Source of the DNA: Sphingobacterium bovistauri
GTDB lineage: Bacteria > Bacteroidota > Bacteroidia > Sphingobacteriales > Sphingobacteriaceae
Length of the DNA stretch: 64,000 bases
NCBI RefSeq assembly: GCF_020295405.1
Contig: NZ_JADEYP010000013.1
Span: 1-64,000 of the forward strand
Reading direction: 5' to 3'
Shown here in pieces: positions 62,785 through 64,000 of this stretch. Numbering within the stretch: position 1 is the first letter of the stretch; every line of letters begins with the position of its first letter. A program made the translations under genes and the position numbers. The notes under the pieces were generated by a model. That model saw nothing but the letters and a program-made list of their open reading frames with translations, ran no database searches and was not told where the DNA came from.

Positions 62785-64000
62785 TTAAAAATTTGCTTGA
62801 ATACCAAAATTGTATGTACGTTGGATAGGATATCCCAATCCATTTCCTCCCATTTCTACATCCCACAACTTAAAATTGCTGATGGTAAATACATTCATCA
62901 TATTCGCATAAAAGCGAACTGACCCTAATTTATATCGCTCAAGTAATGTACGAGGGGCATTAAATCCTAATTCAATATTCTTAAGTCTTAAAAATTCACC
63001 GTTACGCATCCACCATGTCGATTGTTGATTATTATTTCCTACGAAATAATCACTCAATCTTGGAAAAAAAGCATACATATTTCTATTTTCCTCAGACCAA
63101 TGACTCTCTGCGACCGCTGTTAATAAACCGTTTTGTGCTCCACCATTACGCACAAAAGGTGTAATATTTTCTGGGTTAATAAAGAATGAAGATTTACCTG
63201 AACCTTGGAAAAAGAACGAAAAATCAAAGCCTTTATATCCAGTCGTACCACCAAATCCATAAATGAATTCTGGAGAAGTAGGGTAACCAATAGGTACAGC
63301 ATCATTCGAAGTAATCATTTCATCACCATTCATATCACGATACTTTATATCTCCGGCCATGTAATCGCCAAATTGTTGGATAGGTGAATTAGCGACATCA
63401 TATTCATCAATGAATAATCTTTCAGCAATTAAACCAAATGCTTGAGCAGCTGAATGACCAACTTGATACCGATATCCCATATTATCAGGATACAAGAGCT
63501 CGTCTCTTTTTGTGATCTTTGACTGTGCAAATGTCATATTTGCCCTGTATTGAAAAAACCAACCTGTTGATAAACTCTTGTTATAATCTACCGCAATATC
63601 AAAACCTTGCTTTTCTACCTTGCCTGTGTTTGCCATCGGTGTAGCTTGCAAACCGATTGTAGTGCCAATATGAGATCTAGCTTCTAGGATATGCGATTTG
63701 TAATCTTTATAGGCATCAGCAACGATATTAATACTTCCATTTAATAAGGATAAATCAACCCCCAAGTTTATCTGCCGAGATTGCTCCCAAGAAATATCAT
63801 GATTTGCATAACGACTTACACTTACACCAGGTCGCGAATAGCCATAATCATAGCCAAAAGTTGACAAATAATCATAATTTCCAATATTTACTTCTGACAG
63901 ATAGAAAAAACGATCAGTATCACGTCCGATGGCATCATTACCTATAATGCCGTATGTGGCTCTGAATTTCATATCGGAAATAACGGGTTTCAACGATTCA
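62785..64000 (-). CDS. susC: SusC/RagA-family TonB-dependent transporter, C-terminal part (cut by window end)
   Basis: The C-terminal 405 residues of a SusC-type barrel. The frame stays open to the window end, so the true start lies beyond base 64000. The barrel strands read YGIIGNDAIGRDTDRFFYLSEVN, ISWEQSRQINLGVDLSLLNGS, GDIKYRDMNGDEMI, PEFIYGFGGTTGYKGFDFSFFFQGSGKSSFF and end in NFGIQANF. This is closest to the second PUL's SusC within the window. It is followed after 2 nt by susD. Confidence 0.93.
   Translation of the reverse strand, partial: ESLKPVISDMKFRATYGIIGNDAIGRDTDRFFYLSEVNIGNYDYLSTFGYDYGYSRPGVSVSRYANHDISWEQSRQINLGVDLSLLNGSINIVADAYKDYKSHILEARSHIGTTIGLQATPMANTGKVEKQGFDIAVDYNKSLSTGWFFQYRANMTFAQSKITKRDELLYPDNMGYRYQVGHSAAQAFGLIAERLFIDEYDVANSPIQQFGDYMAGDIKYRDMNGDEMITSNDAVPIGYPTSPEFIYGFGGTTGYKGFDFSFFFQGSGKSSFFINPENITPFVRNGGAQNGLLTAVAESHWSEENRNMYAFFPRLSDYFVGNNNQQSTWWMRNGEFLRLKNIELGFNAPRTLLERYKLGSVRFYANMMNVFTISNFKLWDVEMGGNGLGYPIQRTYNFGIQANF

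Overview
The window is chromosomal DNA from a Bacteroidota bacterium, most likely of the family Sphingobacteriaceae (Sphingobacterium/Pedobacter type). The evidence is the AT-rich composition, the lack of Shine-Dalgarno sequences, several promoters of the Bacteroidota form (TTG, about 20 nt, TAnnTTTG), three SusC/SusD polysaccharide utilization loci (PULs), many lipoproteins with Cys near residue 15-31, and a LytS/LytTR two-component pair. I saw no phage structural genes, insertion sequences, rRNA or CRISPR array.

Left part (188-14841, minus strand): a nearly complete beta-mannan/glucomannan PUL. Reading from the promoter side it has an AraC-type regulator, SusC, SusD, two IPT/TIG surface glycan-binding lipoproteins (one with six TIG repeats), a GH26 mannanase, a GH5 endoglucanase/mannanase, a GH130 mannosyl-glucose phosphorylase and a GPH-family sugar symporter, closed by a terminator at 128-161. 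The outer-membrane proteins would capture and import the glycan, GH26 and GH5 cut it, and the cytoplasmic phosphorylase splits Man-Glc. The expected mannobiose 2-epimerase is absent.

Middle part (14893-31074): mostly housekeeping genes. These are a small iron-sulfur protein, an ECF sigma factor followed by an unusual membrane protein joining an anti-sigma-like N-terminus to a periplasmic HtrA-like protease, a 1-Cys peroxiredoxin, a YdbS/YdbT PH-domain pair, an acyl-CoA dehydrogenase, a LytS/LytTR pair, proBA plus a small unknown gene, uvrB, upp, a YkuK-like RNase H-fold protein and a NadR-like ATPase.

31075-36745 is the least ordinary stretch. It holds a CI/LexA-like repressor whose S24 protease dyad looks dead, a divergent 80-aa protein with a palindrome over its predicted transcription start, a 962-aa lipoprotein with collagen-like Gly-X-Y repeats encoded by perfect 9-bp tandem repeats, a C11 (clostripain-type) protease lipoprotein, and a 57-aa ORF. 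The 80-aa gene and the collagen-like gene have near-identical promoters.

Right part: a second PUL (38009-45315; SusC, SusD, DUF4959-type and DUF4998 lipoproteins) has no enzyme and no adjacent regulator. It is followed by tRNA-Pro(TGG), a group III truncated hemoglobin with an Smr protein, an M28 peptidase, a DUF1080 lipoprotein, a DUF3857/transglutaminase-like protein, an Lrp/AsnC regulator, a short DsbD and a PLP-dependent cysteine synthase. A third PUL (56247 to the window end) repeats the SusC/SusD/DUF4959/DUF4998 order of the second and adds a zincin-like lipoprotein and a GH16 beta-glucanase; its SusC is cut by the window edge.
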